Source: Edwardsiella anguillarum
Lineage (GTDB): Bacteria; Pseudomonadota; Gammaproteobacteria; Enterobacterales; Enterobacteriaceae
Assembly (NCBI RefSeq): GCF_008801815.1
Contig: NZ_VZOX01000012.1
Strand: one strand, 5' to 3'
Length of the DNA: 64,000 nt
Position numbers and translations under genes: made by a program. This document shows positions 26,783-35,852 of the stretch, in pieces (within the stretch, counting starts at the first letter, position 1; every line of letters begins with the position of its first letter). The notes beneath the pieces are model-generated. The model was not told where the DNA came from and ran no database searches. It was given only the letters and a program-made list of their open reading frames with translations.

Positions 26783-27883
26783 ATGTTAAAAGTTATTCAA
26801 TCACCGTCCAAGTACATTCAGGGGCCCGGTGCACTGCACGCCATCGGACAGTATGCCCGGCTGCTGGCCGACAGCCAGTTTGTCATCGCCGACGACTTTG
26901 TCATGGGGCTGACCCGCGAGACGGTGGCGACCAGCCTGAAACAGGCCGACGTCGAAGGGCACTTTGCCCGCTTTGGCGGCGAGTGCAGCCGTAGCGAGAT
27001 CGATCGTCTGGGCCGCGAGCTGAAGCGGCTTGGCTGCCGGGGGGTGATCGGCATCGGCGGCGGCAAGACGCTGGATACCGCCAAGGCGCTGGCCCACTAT
27101 CAGGCGCTGCCGGTACTGATCGTGCCGACCATTGCCTCTACGGACGCACCGACCAGCGCGCTGTCGGTGATCTACAGCGACCAGGGCGAGTTTGAGGAGT
27201 ATCTGATTTACCCGACTAACCCGGATATGGTGCTGATGGATACGGCGATCATCGCCAAGGCGCCGGTACGGCTGCTGGTCGCCGGTATGGGCGATGCCCT
27301 CTCCACCTATTTTGAGGCGCAGGCCTGCGTGGACGCCCACGCGATCAGCATGGCCGGCGGGGAGTCGACCCGGGCGGCGCTGGCGCTGGCGCACCTGTGC
27401 TATCAAACGCTGCTGGAGGAGGGATACAAGGCCAAGCTGGCGGTCGAGGCCGGCGTCGCTACGCCGGCGGTGGACAACATCGTCGAAGCCAATACCTATT
27501 TGAGCGGGCTGGGCTTTGAAAGCGCCGGGCTGGCGGCGGCGCACGCCATCCACAACGGGCTGACGGTGCTGGAGGAGTGCCATCCGATGTACCACGGGGA
27601 GAAGGTGGCCTTTGGCACCCTGTGTCAGCTGGTGCTGCAAAACAGCAGCAGTGAGCAGATCGAAACCGTGCTCGACTTCTGCGTCCAGGTGGGACTGCCG
27701 GTCACCCTGGCGCAGCTGGGCATCAAGGAGGGCCCGCAGCTGAACGATAAAATCATGGCCGTCGCCGAGGCCAGCTGCGCCGAGGGCGAAACTATCCACA
27801 ATATGCCGTTTACGGTGACCCCGCCGCAGGTGTACGCCGCGATCCTGGCGGCCGACCGGCTGGGGCGCGCCTGGCTGGCATAA
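26783..27883 (+). CDS. gldA: Glycerol dehydrogenase
   Basis: A 366-aa iron/zinc-type alcohol dehydrogenase: MLKVIQSPSKYIQGPGAL start, NAD-binding GIGGGKTLDTAKALA, PTIASTDAPTSALSV, metal-binding residues in AGMGDALSTYFEA and the histidines of AAHAIHNGL and ECHPMYHGEKVAFG. It oxidises glycerol to dihydroxyacetone with NAD+, or runs in reverse, in the cytoplasm. ATG 26783 has AGGAGCG upstream and matches the E. coli N-terminus. Single gene, ended by the palindromic hairpin at 27891-27912. Confidence 0.95.
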   Translation: MLKVIQSPSKYIQGPGALHAIGQYARLLADSQFVIADDFVMGLTRETVATSLKQADVEGHFARFGGECSRSEIDRLGRELKRLGCRGVIGIGGGKTLDTAKALAHYQALPVLIVPTIASTDAPTSALSVIYSDQGEFEEYLIYPTNPDMVLMDTAIIAKAPVRLLVAGMGDALSTYFEAQACVDAHAISMAGGESTRAALALAHLCYQTLLEEGYKAKLAVEAGVATPAVDNIVEANTYLSGLGFESAGLAAAHAIHNGLTVLEECHPMYHGEKVAFGTLCQLVLQNSSSEQIETVLDFCVQVGLPVTLAQLGIKEGPQLNDKIMAVAEASCAEGETIHNMPFTVTPPQVYAAILAADRLGRAWLA

Positions 27884-27890
27884 GGGGGTT

Positions 27891-27912
27891 AACGGGGCGC
27901 TAGCGCCCCGTT
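27891..27912. terminator. Palindromic terminator between gldA and thiH
   Basis: A perfect 22-nt palindrome (AACGGGGCGC followed by its complement) lies 8 bases after the gldA stop. It can act on both convergent transcripts. Confidence 0.7.
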
Positions 27913-27962
27913 GGTTCTGCTCTCCCGCGCCACGGGTGGCCATCATCCGCCCGCGCCGACGC

Positions 27963-29096
27963 TCACCCCTCTGGCGCTGTACGCCCAAGCCAGCTGTCCC
28001 AGTCTTTCCACACCGGCTGCAGGCCACGGGCGATCAGGGCGCGGGCGACCTCCTGCGGGTGTCGGTTGTCATGCGGCGCGAACTGCTCCAACGCCGGCTC
28101 ACTATCGGCATAGCCTCCCGGCTGCGTTTTGGAAAAGGCGCTGACGTGGGTAATCGCCAATGGGATGACGTTATCGCGAAACGGCGCCGACTCCCGCGTG
28201 GATAGCGACAGCTCCACATCCGGCGCCAGCAGGCGGAACGCGCAAATGGCCTGCACCAGTTGCCGTTCATCCATCAAGGAGAGCGGCTGAATACCACCAG
28301 CGCACGGGCGCAGGCGGGGAAAGGCGATCGCATACCGACTCTGCCAGTAGCGCTGCTGCAGCCACAGCAGATGCTCGGCCACCATATAACAGTCTGCCCG
28401 CCAGCTGTCAGAGAGCCCAATCAGGGCGCCCAGGCCGATTTTATCGATCCCCGCCCTCCCCAGCCTATCCGCCGTCTCCAGGCGCCAGAAGAAATCCTGT
28501 TTCTTGCCCCGCAGATGGTGACGCGCATACGCCGCCCGGTGGTAGGTCTCCTGATACACCATCACGCCATCCAGCCCCAGGCTTTTCAGCTCGGCATACT
28601 CCGCCTGCGACAGAGGCTGCACCTCCATCTGCAATGAGGCAAACTGGCTACGGATCATCGGCAGGTGCCGGCGAAAATAGGCCATGCCGACCTGCTGCTG
28701 ATGCTCTCCGGTGACCAGCAGCAGGTGCTCGAACCCTAACGCCCGAATCGCCTGGCACTCACGCATGATAGCCTCTTGATCCAGCGTCTTACGCTTAATC
28801 CGGTTGCTCATGGAGAAGCCACAGTAGGTACAATCGTTGGCGCAGAGGTTGGAAAGGTAGAGCGGTAGGTAAAAACTGACCGTGTTGCCAAAACGCTGGC
28901 GGGTCAGGCGCTGGGCCCGCTGCGCCATAGGCTCCAGATAGTGCTGTGCGATGGGCGAAAGCAGCGCCATCATATCATCACGGTTCAGGGTGGCCGCGCC
29001 AAGCGCACGCTCAACGTCGGCAGCGGTTTTGTCATGGATTTGTTGGCGGACAGTCTGCCAATCCAGCTGATGCCAACGCGCGCTGAAGGTCTCCAT
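27963..29096 (-). CDS. thiH: 2-iminoacetate synthase (tyrosine lyase)
   Basis: A 377-aa radical-SAM enzyme with the cluster motif C-x3-C-x2-C in CANDCTYCGFS. It cleaves tyrosine to dehydroglycine (iminoacetate) and p-cresol, supplying the C2-N3 unit of the thiazole ring. Length equals E. coli ThiH. It overlaps the thiG stop by one base and is the last gene of the thi operon. Confidence 0.95.
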   Translation of the reverse strand: METFSARWHQLDWQTVRQQIHDKTAADVERALGAATLNRDDMMALLSPIAQHYLEPMAQRAQRLTRQRFGNTVSFYLPLYLSNLCANDCTYCGFSMSNRIKRKTLDQEAIMRECQAIRALGFEHLLLVTGEHQQQVGMAYFRRHLPMIRSQFASLQMEVQPLSQAEYAELKSLGLDGVMVYQETYHRAAYARHHLRGKKQDFFWRLETADRLGRAGIDKIGLGALIGLSDSWRADCYMVAEHLLWLQQRYWQSRYAIAFPRLRPCAGGIQPLSLMDERQLVQAICAFRLLAPDVELSLSTRESAPFRDNVIPLAITHVSAFSKTQPGGYADSEPALEQFAPHDNRHPQEVARALIARGLQPVWKDWDSWLGRTAPEG

Positions 29097-29863
29097 TACC
29101 GAGCCTCCAGAAAACGGGTCAGCGGGCTGGTGGCCTGAGCCCGTTGGCTGCAGGCCCCCGGCACGGCCGCGCGGGCGAGCAAACCGGCTTCGACCGCCAG
29201 GCGGAAAGCCCGGGCCATACGGATGGGGTCATCGGCAACGGCTATCGCGGTGTTGACCAGCACGGCATCGGCGCCCATTTCCAGCGCCTGCGCGGCATGG
29301 CTGGGGAGACCGATGCCGGCATCGACCACCACCGGTACCATCGACTGACTGATGATTATCTCCAGCATTGCGCGGGTCTCCAGCCCCTGGTTCGAACCGA
29401 TGGGGGCGCCCAAGGGCATCACGGCGGCGCAGCCGGCCTCCTCCAGCCGCTTGCACAGTACCGGATCCGCGCCGCAGTAGGGCAACACGACAAATCCCTG
29501 TTTCACCAGGCTCTCCGCCGCCCTCAGCGTTTCGATCGGATCCGGCAGCAGCCAGCGTGCATCCGGGTGGATCTCCAGCTTTACCCAGTGGGTTCCCAGC
29601 GCCTCTCGCGCCAGCCTGGCGGCAAAGACGGCTTCCTCCGCCGTTTTCGCACCGGAGGTATTGGGCAGCAACGTCACGCCCGACGAGCGCAACGGCGCCA
29701 GGATGGCATCTCGATGTCCGCGGAGATCCACCCGCTTCATCGCCAGCGTCACCAGCTGACTTCCCGAGGCGCGAATCGCCTCCAGCATCACCTGCGGCGA
29801 GGCAAACTTACCGGTGCCGGTGAACAGATGGGACTCAAAGGTTTTATCGGCAATACGCAACAT
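29096..29863 (-). CDS. thiG: Thiazole synthase
   Basis: A 255-aa TIM-barrel protein: MLRIADKTFESHLFTGTGKF, LLPNTSGAKTAEEAVF, VKLEIHPDARWLLPD (Schiff-base lysine region), VVDAGIGLPSHAAQALEMG and GADAVLVNTAIA. It condenses deoxyxylulose-5-phosphate, dehydroglycine and ThiS-thiocarboxylate to form the thiazole phosphate. It starts one base after the ThiS stop. Confidence 0.95.
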   Translation of the reverse strand: MLRIADKTFESHLFTGTGKFASPQVMLEAIRASGSQLVTLAMKRVDLRGHRDAILAPLRSSGVTLLPNTSGAKTAEEAVFAARLAREALGTHWVKLEIHPDARWLLPDPIETLRAAESLVKQGFVVLPYCGADPVLCKRLEEAGCAAVMPLGAPIGSNQGLETRAMLEIIISQSMVPVVVDAGIGLPSHAAQALEMGADAVLVNTAIAVADDPIRMARAFRLAVEAGLLARAAVPGACSQRAQATSPLTRFLEAR

Positions 29864-29864
29864 G

Positions 29865-30065
29865 TCAGCCTCCGGCTATCACCTGAAACAGCAGAAGGGA
29901 GTCGCCCTCCTGCAGGATATGATCCCGCCACTGCGCATGCGGAAGAATATGCTGGTTAAGCGCCAGCGCCATGCCGGCCGTTGGCAGCTGTAGCTGCGCC
30001 AGCAGCGCCGACACGCTTAACGCCGGCGGGCAGACGATGGCCTCATCATTGACAAACACGTTCAT
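29865..30065 (-). CDS. thiS: Sulfur carrier protein ThiS
   Basis: A 66-aa ubiquitin-like protein ending in the required Gly-Gly (LLLFQVIAGG), where sulfur is carried as a thiocarboxylate after adenylation by ThiF. Two in-frame ATGs (30068 and 30065) are present; the second matches the E. coli start. Its beginning overlaps the thiF 3' end by about 20 nt. Confidence 0.95.
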   Translation of the reverse strand: MNVFVNDEAIVCPPALSVSALLAQLQLPTAGMALALNQHILPHAQWRDHILQEGDSLLLFQVIAGG

Positions 30066-30804
30066 CATCGCCTCCGCAGACCGGGCACCCCTCTGCACGC
30101 CGGAGCGTCAGCGTATGCCAACGATTGGCGCGGGCGTCAAACAGACGCAGGACACCCCGCTGCGTCTCCAGGCCGCTCAACAACTTAATCGCCTCCAGCG
30201 CCTGAAGTGTCCCCATCACGCCCACCACCGGGCCGATGACGCCGGCGCTGCGGCAGCTGCGTTCAGGCTCGGCATCCTCCGGCCACAGGCAGCGATAACA
30301 GCCATGCGTCCAGGGGGGCGCCAACACCATCATCTGGCCGCCAAACCCCACGGCGCTAGCGCTCACCAAGGCCGTCGAGGCCGCAACGCAGGCGGCGTTA
30401 ATCGCTTGGCGCGTTGCCATGTTGTCAGTGCAGTCGAGCACCACATCCGCCTGGCGGACCTCGTTTAACAGCGCTTCGCCGCCAAGGCGCTCCTGGCGTG
30501 CGATCAGCGTAATATCCGGGTTCAGCCGAGATAGGCGCTCCCGGGCGGCCTCGGCCTTCGGCTTGCCGATATCCTCCGCGCTAAACATGATTTGCCGTTG
30601 CAGATTACTCAGGTGAACGTCATCGTCATCCGCCAGCACCAGCGTGCCAACGCCTGCGCCGGCGAGATACAGCGCGGCAGGCGCGCCCAGCCCTCCCAGC
30701 CCGGCGATCAATACCCGGCTCTCCAGCAGCCGGGACTGCCCGCTAACGTCGATATCCGGCAGTAAAATCTGCCGACTGTAACGCATAAAATCGCGATCAT
30801 TCAT
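30046..30804 (-). CDS. thiF: ThiS adenylyltransferase
   Basis: A 252-aa E1-like protein: RYSRQILLPDIDVSGQ, nucleotide-binding GLGGLGAPAALYLAGAGVG, DNMATRQAINAAC and a zinc site from CYRCLWPE and CPVCGG. It adenylates the ThiS C-terminus before sulfur transfer. ATG 30804 overlaps the thiE stop by 8 nt and matches the family start MNDRDFMRYSRQ. Confidence 0.95.
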   Translation of the reverse strand: MNDRDFMRYSRQILLPDIDVSGQSRLLESRVLIAGLGGLGAPAALYLAGAGVGTLVLADDDDVHLSNLQRQIMFSAEDIGKPKAEAARERLSRLNPDITLIARQERLGGEALLNEVRQADVVLDCTDNMATRQAINAACVAASTALVSASAVGFGGQMMVLAPPWTHGCYRCLWPEDAEPERSCRSAGVIGPVVGVMGTLQALEAIKLLSGLETQRGVLRLFDARANRWHTLTLRRAEGCPVCGGDDERVCQ

Positions 30805-31432
30805 CACCGGCGCCCACCCTCTCAAGCAGCCGCGCCGTAGCCTGTAACCAGTCGGGCGCCTGGGTGATGGCGCTGACGACAGCCACGCCGCCGACGCCGG
30901 TCGCCAGCACCTCTGGGATACGGGCAAGCGTGATGCCGCCGATGGCGACGGTTGGGTAGCCGGCCAGACGCGCAATATGGCGCGCCAGCTGCACCAGCCC
31001 CTGCGGCGCGGAAGGCATCTGCTTGGTCTGGGTCGGGAATACATGGCCGAGCGCAATATAGGAGGGACGGACTGCCAGCGCGACATCCATCTCCATGTCA
31101 TCATGGGTGGATACGCCCAAACGTAACCCGGCGCGCTTAATCCCGGCCAGGTCACATTCCGTCAGATCCTCCTGGCCCAGATGGACGCCATAGGCCCGGT
31201 GTTTGATAGCCAGCCGCCAGTAATCGTTAATAAAAAGCCGGGCGCTATAGCGGCGCCCCAGCGCAATGGCGGCGATCACATCGTCCTCTACCTCACCCTC
31301 CGCCTTATCTTTGATCCGCAGTTGGAGGGTGCGTACCCCGGCCTCCAGCAGACGGGCGATCCATTCCACGCTGTCAACGACCGGATACAGCCCTAAGCGC
31401 TGCGGTACCGGGGGAAAATCAGGCTGATACAT
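30797..31432 (-). CDS. thiE: Thiamine-phosphate synthase
   Basis: A 211-aa TIM-barrel enzyme starting MYQPDFPPVPQRLGLYPVVDS, with LQLRIKDK, FINDYWRLA, GVHLGQEDL and GHVFPTQTKQMP, nearly identical to enterobacterial ThiE. It joins the pyrimidine diphosphate and thiazole phosphate to give thiamine phosphate. GGAGGTGG lies four bases before ATG 31432. The frame is open further upstream to 31621, but that part shows no family similarity. It is the first gene after the TPP riboswitch; thiC, which usually occupies this place, is absent. Confidence 0.95.
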   Translation of the reverse strand: MYQPDFPPVPQRLGLYPVVDSVEWIARLLEAGVRTLQLRIKDKAEGEVEDDVIAAIALGRRYSARLFINDYWRLAIKHRAYGVHLGQEDLTECDLAGIKRAGLRLGVSTHDDMEMDVALAVRPSYIALGHVFPTQTKQMPSAPQGLVQLARHIARLAGYPTVAIGGITLARIPEVLATGVGGVAVVSAITQAPDWLQATARLLERVGAGDE

Positions 31433-31661
31433 CAGACCACCTCCTGATGCAGGCACCGTGCGCCGCCGTGGGCTAGCGTACGGCGTGCCACGGGGAAAAG
31501 CAGGGCGCGGTGGAGCCGCCCGCCAAGGCCGCGCGCAGAGGCGCGATGGGGTGATTGAGTTCCGGACATAGCTCATTTCCCTAAGATAAGGACGTGGCTT
31601 GTCAGACGACGGATGAAGCAAGAGGTGAGATCGCCTAACGGCGATGCAGCAGCAGTGTAAC
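31433..31661 (-). other. Leader between TPP riboswitch and thiE
   Basis: 229 nt separate the aptamer from thiE. An open frame runs through it into thiE but matches no ThiC segment I know. It may hold the expression platform or mark a deletion. Confidence 0.5.
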
Positions 31662-31747
31662 TCTTGTTCCCTTCGCAGGTATTAGCCTGATCAGGTTCCG
31701 CGGATCCCGAATAAACGGTCTCAGCCCAACAGGGCACTCCGACAAGA
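31662..31747 (-). promoter_or_regulatory. TPP riboswitch (thi box)
   Basis: On the minus strand the sequence shows the conserved thi-box elements in order: GGAGTGCCC, GGGCTGAGA, then ACCTGATCAGGCTAATACC and TGCGAAGGGAA. This is the thiamine pyrophosphate aptamer, which lowers expression of thiEFSGH when TPP is abundant. It lies 229 nt upstream of thiE. Confidence 0.95.
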
Positions 31748-31841
31748 TAACCCCCTGCCGTGACGGCAGGGTTGCGCAGCTAAACTACGCGTTAATGCTG
31801 AAAATCTCAAGCCGGGCACCGCAAACCTGATGCCGGCGCTC

Positions 31842-31870
31842 AAAAAAACAGGCCGCCAAGACAGGCGGCC
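31842..31870 (-). terminator. Terminator of the tdc operon
   Basis: On the minus strand GGCCGCC-TGTCTT-GGCGGCC is followed by TGTTTTTTT, six bases after the tdcF stop. Confidence 0.9.
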
Positions 31871-31876
31871 GGAGGG

Positions 31877-32275
31877 TTAGCGGGAGCATCCGCGCCAGGC
31901 GATGGCCTCAATCTCTAGCTTCACCGCTTTCGGTAGCGCGGCAACCTGCACACAGCTGCGTGCGGGATAAGCGGCGCCGTGGGCATCGAAGAATTCCGCG
32001 TATACTCGGTTTATCACCTCAAAATCCTGCAGTTCGGTGATAAAAACCGTAGTCTTGACGATATCGCCGACCGTCAGTCCGGCGGCCTGGACAATGGCGG
32101 CGACATTTTCCAGGCTCTGGCGCGCCTGCTCGGCGACCGCGTCCGCCACACGTCCCGTTTGCGGATCGACCGGGATCTGTCCCGATGTCATCACCAGACC
32201 GCCCAGATCAACGCCCTGCACATAGGGGCCAATCGCGCCCGGCGCCTGTGCCGTAGCCAGGGTGTTACGCTGCAT
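31877..32275 (-). CDS. tdcF: RidA-family enamine/imine deaminase
   Basis: A 132-aa YjgF/RidA protein: APGAIGPYVQGVDLGGLVMTSGQIP, the conserved RSCVQVAALPK with active-site Arg near residue 107, and VKLEIEAIAW. It hydrolyses reactive 2-aminoacrylate/2-aminocrotonate formed by threonine/serine dehydratase. ATG 32275 has GAGGATAA upstream. Last gene of tdcABCDEF; tdcG is not present. Confidence 0.92.
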   Translation of the reverse strand: MQRNTLATAQAPGAIGPYVQGVDLGGLVMTSGQIPVDPQTGRVADAVAEQARQSLENVAAIVQAAGLTVGDIVKTTVFITELQDFEVINRVYAEFFDAHGAAYPARSCVQVAALPKAVKLEIEAIAWRGCSR

Positions 32276-32286
32276 TGTTATCCTCC

Positions 32287-34581
32287 TCAAAACGTGCGGG
32301 TAAAGGTGCGTGAAATCACATCCTGCTGCTGTTCCCGGGTGAGCGCATTGAAGCGCACCGCATAGCCGGAGACCCGGATGGTCAGGTTCGGGTAGTTTTC
32401 CGGGTGCGCTATCGCATCCAGCAGCATATCGCGGTTCATCACGTTGACATTGAGGTGCTGACCGCCCTCAACCGCCTCCCGATGGTGGAAGTAGCCGTCC
32501 AGTAGGCCGACCAGGTTATCCTTGCGCACCGTCTCCTCCTTGCCCAGCGCCTGCGGCACGATGGAGAAGGTATAGGAGATGCCGTCTTTGGCATAGGTAA
32601 AGGGCAGCTTGGCCACGGAGGTCAGTGAGGCCACGGCGCCTTTTGTGTCGCGCCCGTGCATCGGGTTAGCCCCCGGCGCGAACGGCGTCCCGGCGCGGCG
32701 GCCGTCCGGCGTATTGCCGGTCTTTTGCCCGTAGACCACGTTGGAGGTGATGGTCAGAATCGACTGGGTCGGCACCGCGTGACGGTAGGTTGGCAGCGCC
32801 CGGATCTTCTTCATAAAGCGCTCGACCAGGTCGCAGGCGATACGATCGACCCGATCGTCGTTGTTGCCGTACTGCGGGTAGTCCCCCTCGATGGCGAAGT
32901 CCACCGCCAGACCCTGCTCGTCGCGGATCGGCGTCACCCGCGCGTACTTAATGGCGGACAGGGAGTCCACCGCCACCGACAGTCCGGCGATGCCGCAGGC
33001 CATAGTGCGGTAGACATCGCGGTCATGCAGCGCCATCAGCGCCGCCTCATAGCTGTACTTGTCGTGCATGTAGTGGATCAGATTCAGCGCGCTGATGTAC
33101 TGGACCGCCAGCCAGTCCATAAAACGATCGAGGCTTTCGATCACCGTCTCATACTCCAGCACCGTATCCATCAGGGGCGCGATTTTCGGCCCCACCTGGA
33201 TCTTCAGCTTCTCGTCCACGCCGCCGTTAATCGCGTACAGCAGGGTTTTGGCCAGGTTCGCGCGGGCGCCAAAGAACTGCATCTGTTTCCCGATCACCAT
33301 CGGGCTGACGCAGCAGGCGATACCATAGTCATCGCTGTTAAAGTCCGGGCGCATCAGATCATCGTTTTCATACTGCAGCGACGAGGTCAGAATAGAGAGA
33401 TGCGCGGCATACTTTTTAAAGCTGACCGGCAGCGCCTCCGACCACAGGATAGTCAGGTTTGGCTCCGGCGCCGGCCCCATGGTATGCAGCGTATGCAGAT
33501 AGCGATATGAGCTACGGGTCACCAGGGTACGGCCATCCAGCCCCATTCCGCCAATCACCTCCGTCGCCCAGATCGGATCGCCGGAGAACAGCGAGTCGAA
33601 CTCCGGCGTGCGCAGAAAGCGTACCATGCGGATCTTCATGATGAAGTGGTCGATCAGCTCCTGCGCCTGGGTCTCCGTCAGGGCACCGGCCTGCAGATCG
33701 CGCTCGATATAGATATCCAGGAAGGTGGCGGTGCGTCCCAGCGACATGGCGCCGCCGTTCTGTGACTTCACGGCGGCCAGATAGGCGAAGTACAGCCACT
33801 GTATCGCCTCCTGCGCGCTGCGCGCCGGACGGGAGATATCATAGCCGTAGCCGGCGGCCATCTCCTGGATCTGCAGCAGCGCCCGCCGCTGCTCCGCCAG
33901 CTCCTCACGCAGGCGGATCACCCCCTCCAGATCGTCGCCGCGCTCCAGCGCCGGCTGCAGCGCGGCGAACTGCAGCTCACGCTCACGCACCAGATAGGCG
34001 ATACCGTACAGCGGCACTCGGCGATAGTCGCCGATGATACGTCCGCGGCCATAGCCGTCCGGCAGGCCGGTCAAAATCCCCGACTTACGGCAGCGCAGCA
34101 TCTCCGGTGAGTAGACGTCGAAGACCCCCTGGTTATGGGTCTTGCGCAGGTCGCTGAACAGATACTCGAACGCCGGATCCATCGCCCGTCCATAGGCGTT
34201 AAACGAGCTGCGGATCATGTTGATGCCGCCAAACGGATGCAGCGCACGCTTTAGGGGAGCATCCGTCTGCAAACCGACGATGGTCTCCAGCTCCCGCGCG
34301 ATATAGCCCGGCCCGTGAGAGGTAATCGTCGTCGCGACGTTCGTATCAAAATCGACCGGTGCATGGGTCGCATTCTCGGTGCGGATCCCCTCCATCACCT
34401 TTTGCCATAGCGCCGTTGTCGCGGGCGTCGCCTGCGCCAGAAAAGATTCATCGCCGGTATAAGGCGTATAGTTATTCTGAATAAAGTCACGAACGTTTAT
34501 TTCGTTTTTCCATTCAGTACCTATAAAGCCATACCAGGCCTCGGCATACGCGCGATCGCCGGTATTAATATCAACCTTCAT
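32287..34581 (-). CDS. tdcE: 2-ketobutyrate/pyruvate formate-lyase
   Basis: A 764-aa glycyl-radical enzyme, the same length as E. coli TdcE. The adjacent active-site cysteines are in GIACCVSPM (about 423-424) and the radical loop RVSGYAVRF is near residue 740. It cleaves 2-ketobutyrate with CoA to propionyl-CoA and formate under anaerobiosis. ATG 34581 gives the family start MKVDINTGDRAY. An activase is not encoded in the operon; PflA would serve. Confidence 0.95.
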   Translation of the reverse strand: MKVDINTGDRAYAEAWYGFIGTEWKNEINVRDFIQNNYTPYTGDESFLAQATPATTALWQKVMEGIRTENATHAPVDFDTNVATTITSHGPGYIARELETIVGLQTDAPLKRALHPFGGINMIRSSFNAYGRAMDPAFEYLFSDLRKTHNQGVFDVYSPEMLRCRKSGILTGLPDGYGRGRIIGDYRRVPLYGIAYLVRERELQFAALQPALERGDDLEGVIRLREELAEQRRALLQIQEMAAGYGYDISRPARSAQEAIQWLYFAYLAAVKSQNGGAMSLGRTATFLDIYIERDLQAGALTETQAQELIDHFIMKIRMVRFLRTPEFDSLFSGDPIWATEVIGGMGLDGRTLVTRSSYRYLHTLHTMGPAPEPNLTILWSEALPVSFKKYAAHLSILTSSLQYENDDLMRPDFNSDDYGIACCVSPMVIGKQMQFFGARANLAKTLLYAINGGVDEKLKIQVGPKIAPLMDTVLEYETVIESLDRFMDWLAVQYISALNLIHYMHDKYSYEAALMALHDRDVYRTMACGIAGLSVAVDSLSAIKYARVTPIRDEQGLAVDFAIEGDYPQYGNNDDRVDRIACDLVERFMKKIRALPTYRHAVPTQSILTITSNVVYGQKTGNTPDGRRAGTPFAPGANPMHGRDTKGAVASLTSVAKLPFTYAKDGISYTFSIVPQALGKEETVRKDNLVGLLDGYFHHREAVEGGQHLNVNVMNRDMLLDAIAHPENYPNLTIRVSGYAVRFNALTREQQQDVISRTFTRTF

Positions 34582-34613
34582 GGAAATACTCTCTTTAGAT
34601 AACAATGAATAAA

Positions 34614-35822
34614 TTATACGTATTCAATCGATGGCATCATTTTTCCCAGACGCAGTGCATCCAGAGCAATCATTCTCTCTTCATCGGTAGGAATTACTGC
34701 GCAAATAACGGCTGAGTCCTCTCCGGATATAATTCTTTCACCTGCGCTACCGGGAAGATTATTTTTATCCGGCGCCAGCGTAATACCGAATACGGATAAA
34801 TGTTCCAGCACCATCCGCCGGATCAGCGCCGAATTCTCACCGATCCCGCCGGTAAAGATGATGCCGTCCAGACGCCGCAGCGAGGCGGCGTGCCCGCCGA
34901 TATGGCGCGCAATGCGGTGGACAAAGGTGCGGATCGCCAAATCGGCCCGCCGATGCCCCTCCCGCTGCGCCCTCTCCAAGACCCGCAGATCCGACGACAG
35001 TCCGGAGATCCCCAGCAGCCCCGACTCGGTGTTCACCATCTGCTCCAGATCGGCGATCGACTGACCGGTCTGGCTGGCGATCCAGGCCAGCGCCCCAAAG
35101 TCGACGTCGCCGCTGCGGGTGCCCATCATCAGCCCCTCCAGCGGCGTCATCCCCATGGAGGTATCGACGCTGCGTCCGTTGCGCACCGCGCAGATAGAGG
35201 CCCCATTGCCAAGGTGCGCAATCACCAGCCCGGAGTCGGCCTCAGCGAGCCCCAGCAGATGATGAGCCCGCTGCGACACATAGCGATGCGAGGTGCCGTG
35301 AAAACCGTAGCGCCGCACGCCATACTCCTGCGCATAACGGTATGGCAGGGCGTACAGCCAGGCCTCCGGCGCCAGCGTCTGATGAAAGCTGGTATCAAAC
35401 ACCGCCACCTGGGTCACACCGGGAAACAGATGTCGAGCGGAGACCATACCGCTCAGGTTGGCATAGTTGTGCAGCGGCGCCAACGGCGAGATCCGGCGAA
35501 TCTTCTCCATCACCTCATCGTCCACGATCGCCGACTGCTGAAACAGATTGCCGCCGTGCGCGACCCGGTGGCCGATTAAGGCCACGCTCTCAATCAGGCT
35601 GCGCTTCTCCAACTCGGCGCAGATAGCGACCAGCGCCGGCTCATAGCCCTGCTGCGCCAGCGCGACCGGCGCCGCGCCGTTCACCGACAGCGTCGCGCTG
35701 CCGCTATTGATGCCTTCGGCGATGCCGGACAGCAGCACCTCACAGCGCTGAGCGTCCAGCACGGAAAACTTAATCGAAGACGATCCGCTGTTTATCACCA
35801 GCACGACTGGATACTCATCCAT
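34614..35822 (-). CDS. tdcD: Propionate/acetate kinase
   Basis: A 402-aa acetokinase-family enzyme: VVLVINSGSSSIKFSV (phosphate loop), HRVAHGG, DTSFHQT, RYGFHGTSHRYVS, AHLGNGASICAV, and FTGGIGENS for adenosine binding. It converts propionyl phosphate and ADP to propionate and ATP, the energy-yielding step of threonine fermentation. ATG 35822 has GGGGAG upstream and matches the E. coli start. Confidence 0.95.
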   Translation of the reverse strand: MDEYPVVLVINSGSSSIKFSVLDAQRCEVLLSGIAEGINSGSATLSVNGAAPVALAQQGYEPALVAICAELEKRSLIESVALIGHRVAHGGNLFQQSAIVDDEVMEKIRRISPLAPLHNYANLSGMVSARHLFPGVTQVAVFDTSFHQTLAPEAWLYALPYRYAQEYGVRRYGFHGTSHRYVSQRAHHLLGLAEADSGLVIAHLGNGASICAVRNGRSVDTSMGMTPLEGLMMGTRSGDVDFGALAWIASQTGQSIADLEQMVNTESGLLGISGLSSDLRVLERAQREGHRRADLAIRTFVHRIARHIGGHAASLRRLDGIIFTGGIGENSALIRRMVLEHLSVFGITLAPDKNNLPGSAGERIISGEDSAVICAVIPTDEERMIALDALRLGKMMPSIEYV

Positions 35823-35852
35823 TTTATGACTCCCCATCGTCCGATCGCCGAA

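Noticed and set aside
31445..31660. Remnant of thiC between riboswitch and thiE
   Set aside because: The open frame there was compared mentally with ThiC N- and C-terminal sequence and shows no match.
32656..33510. 284-codon plus-strand frame antisense to tdcE
   Set aside because: Arg/His/Gln-rich shadow of a GC-rich conserved gene with no family similarity; similar shadows occur opposite the glycyl-radical enzyme (5874-6614), tdcD (34800-35579) and sctV (54598-55845).
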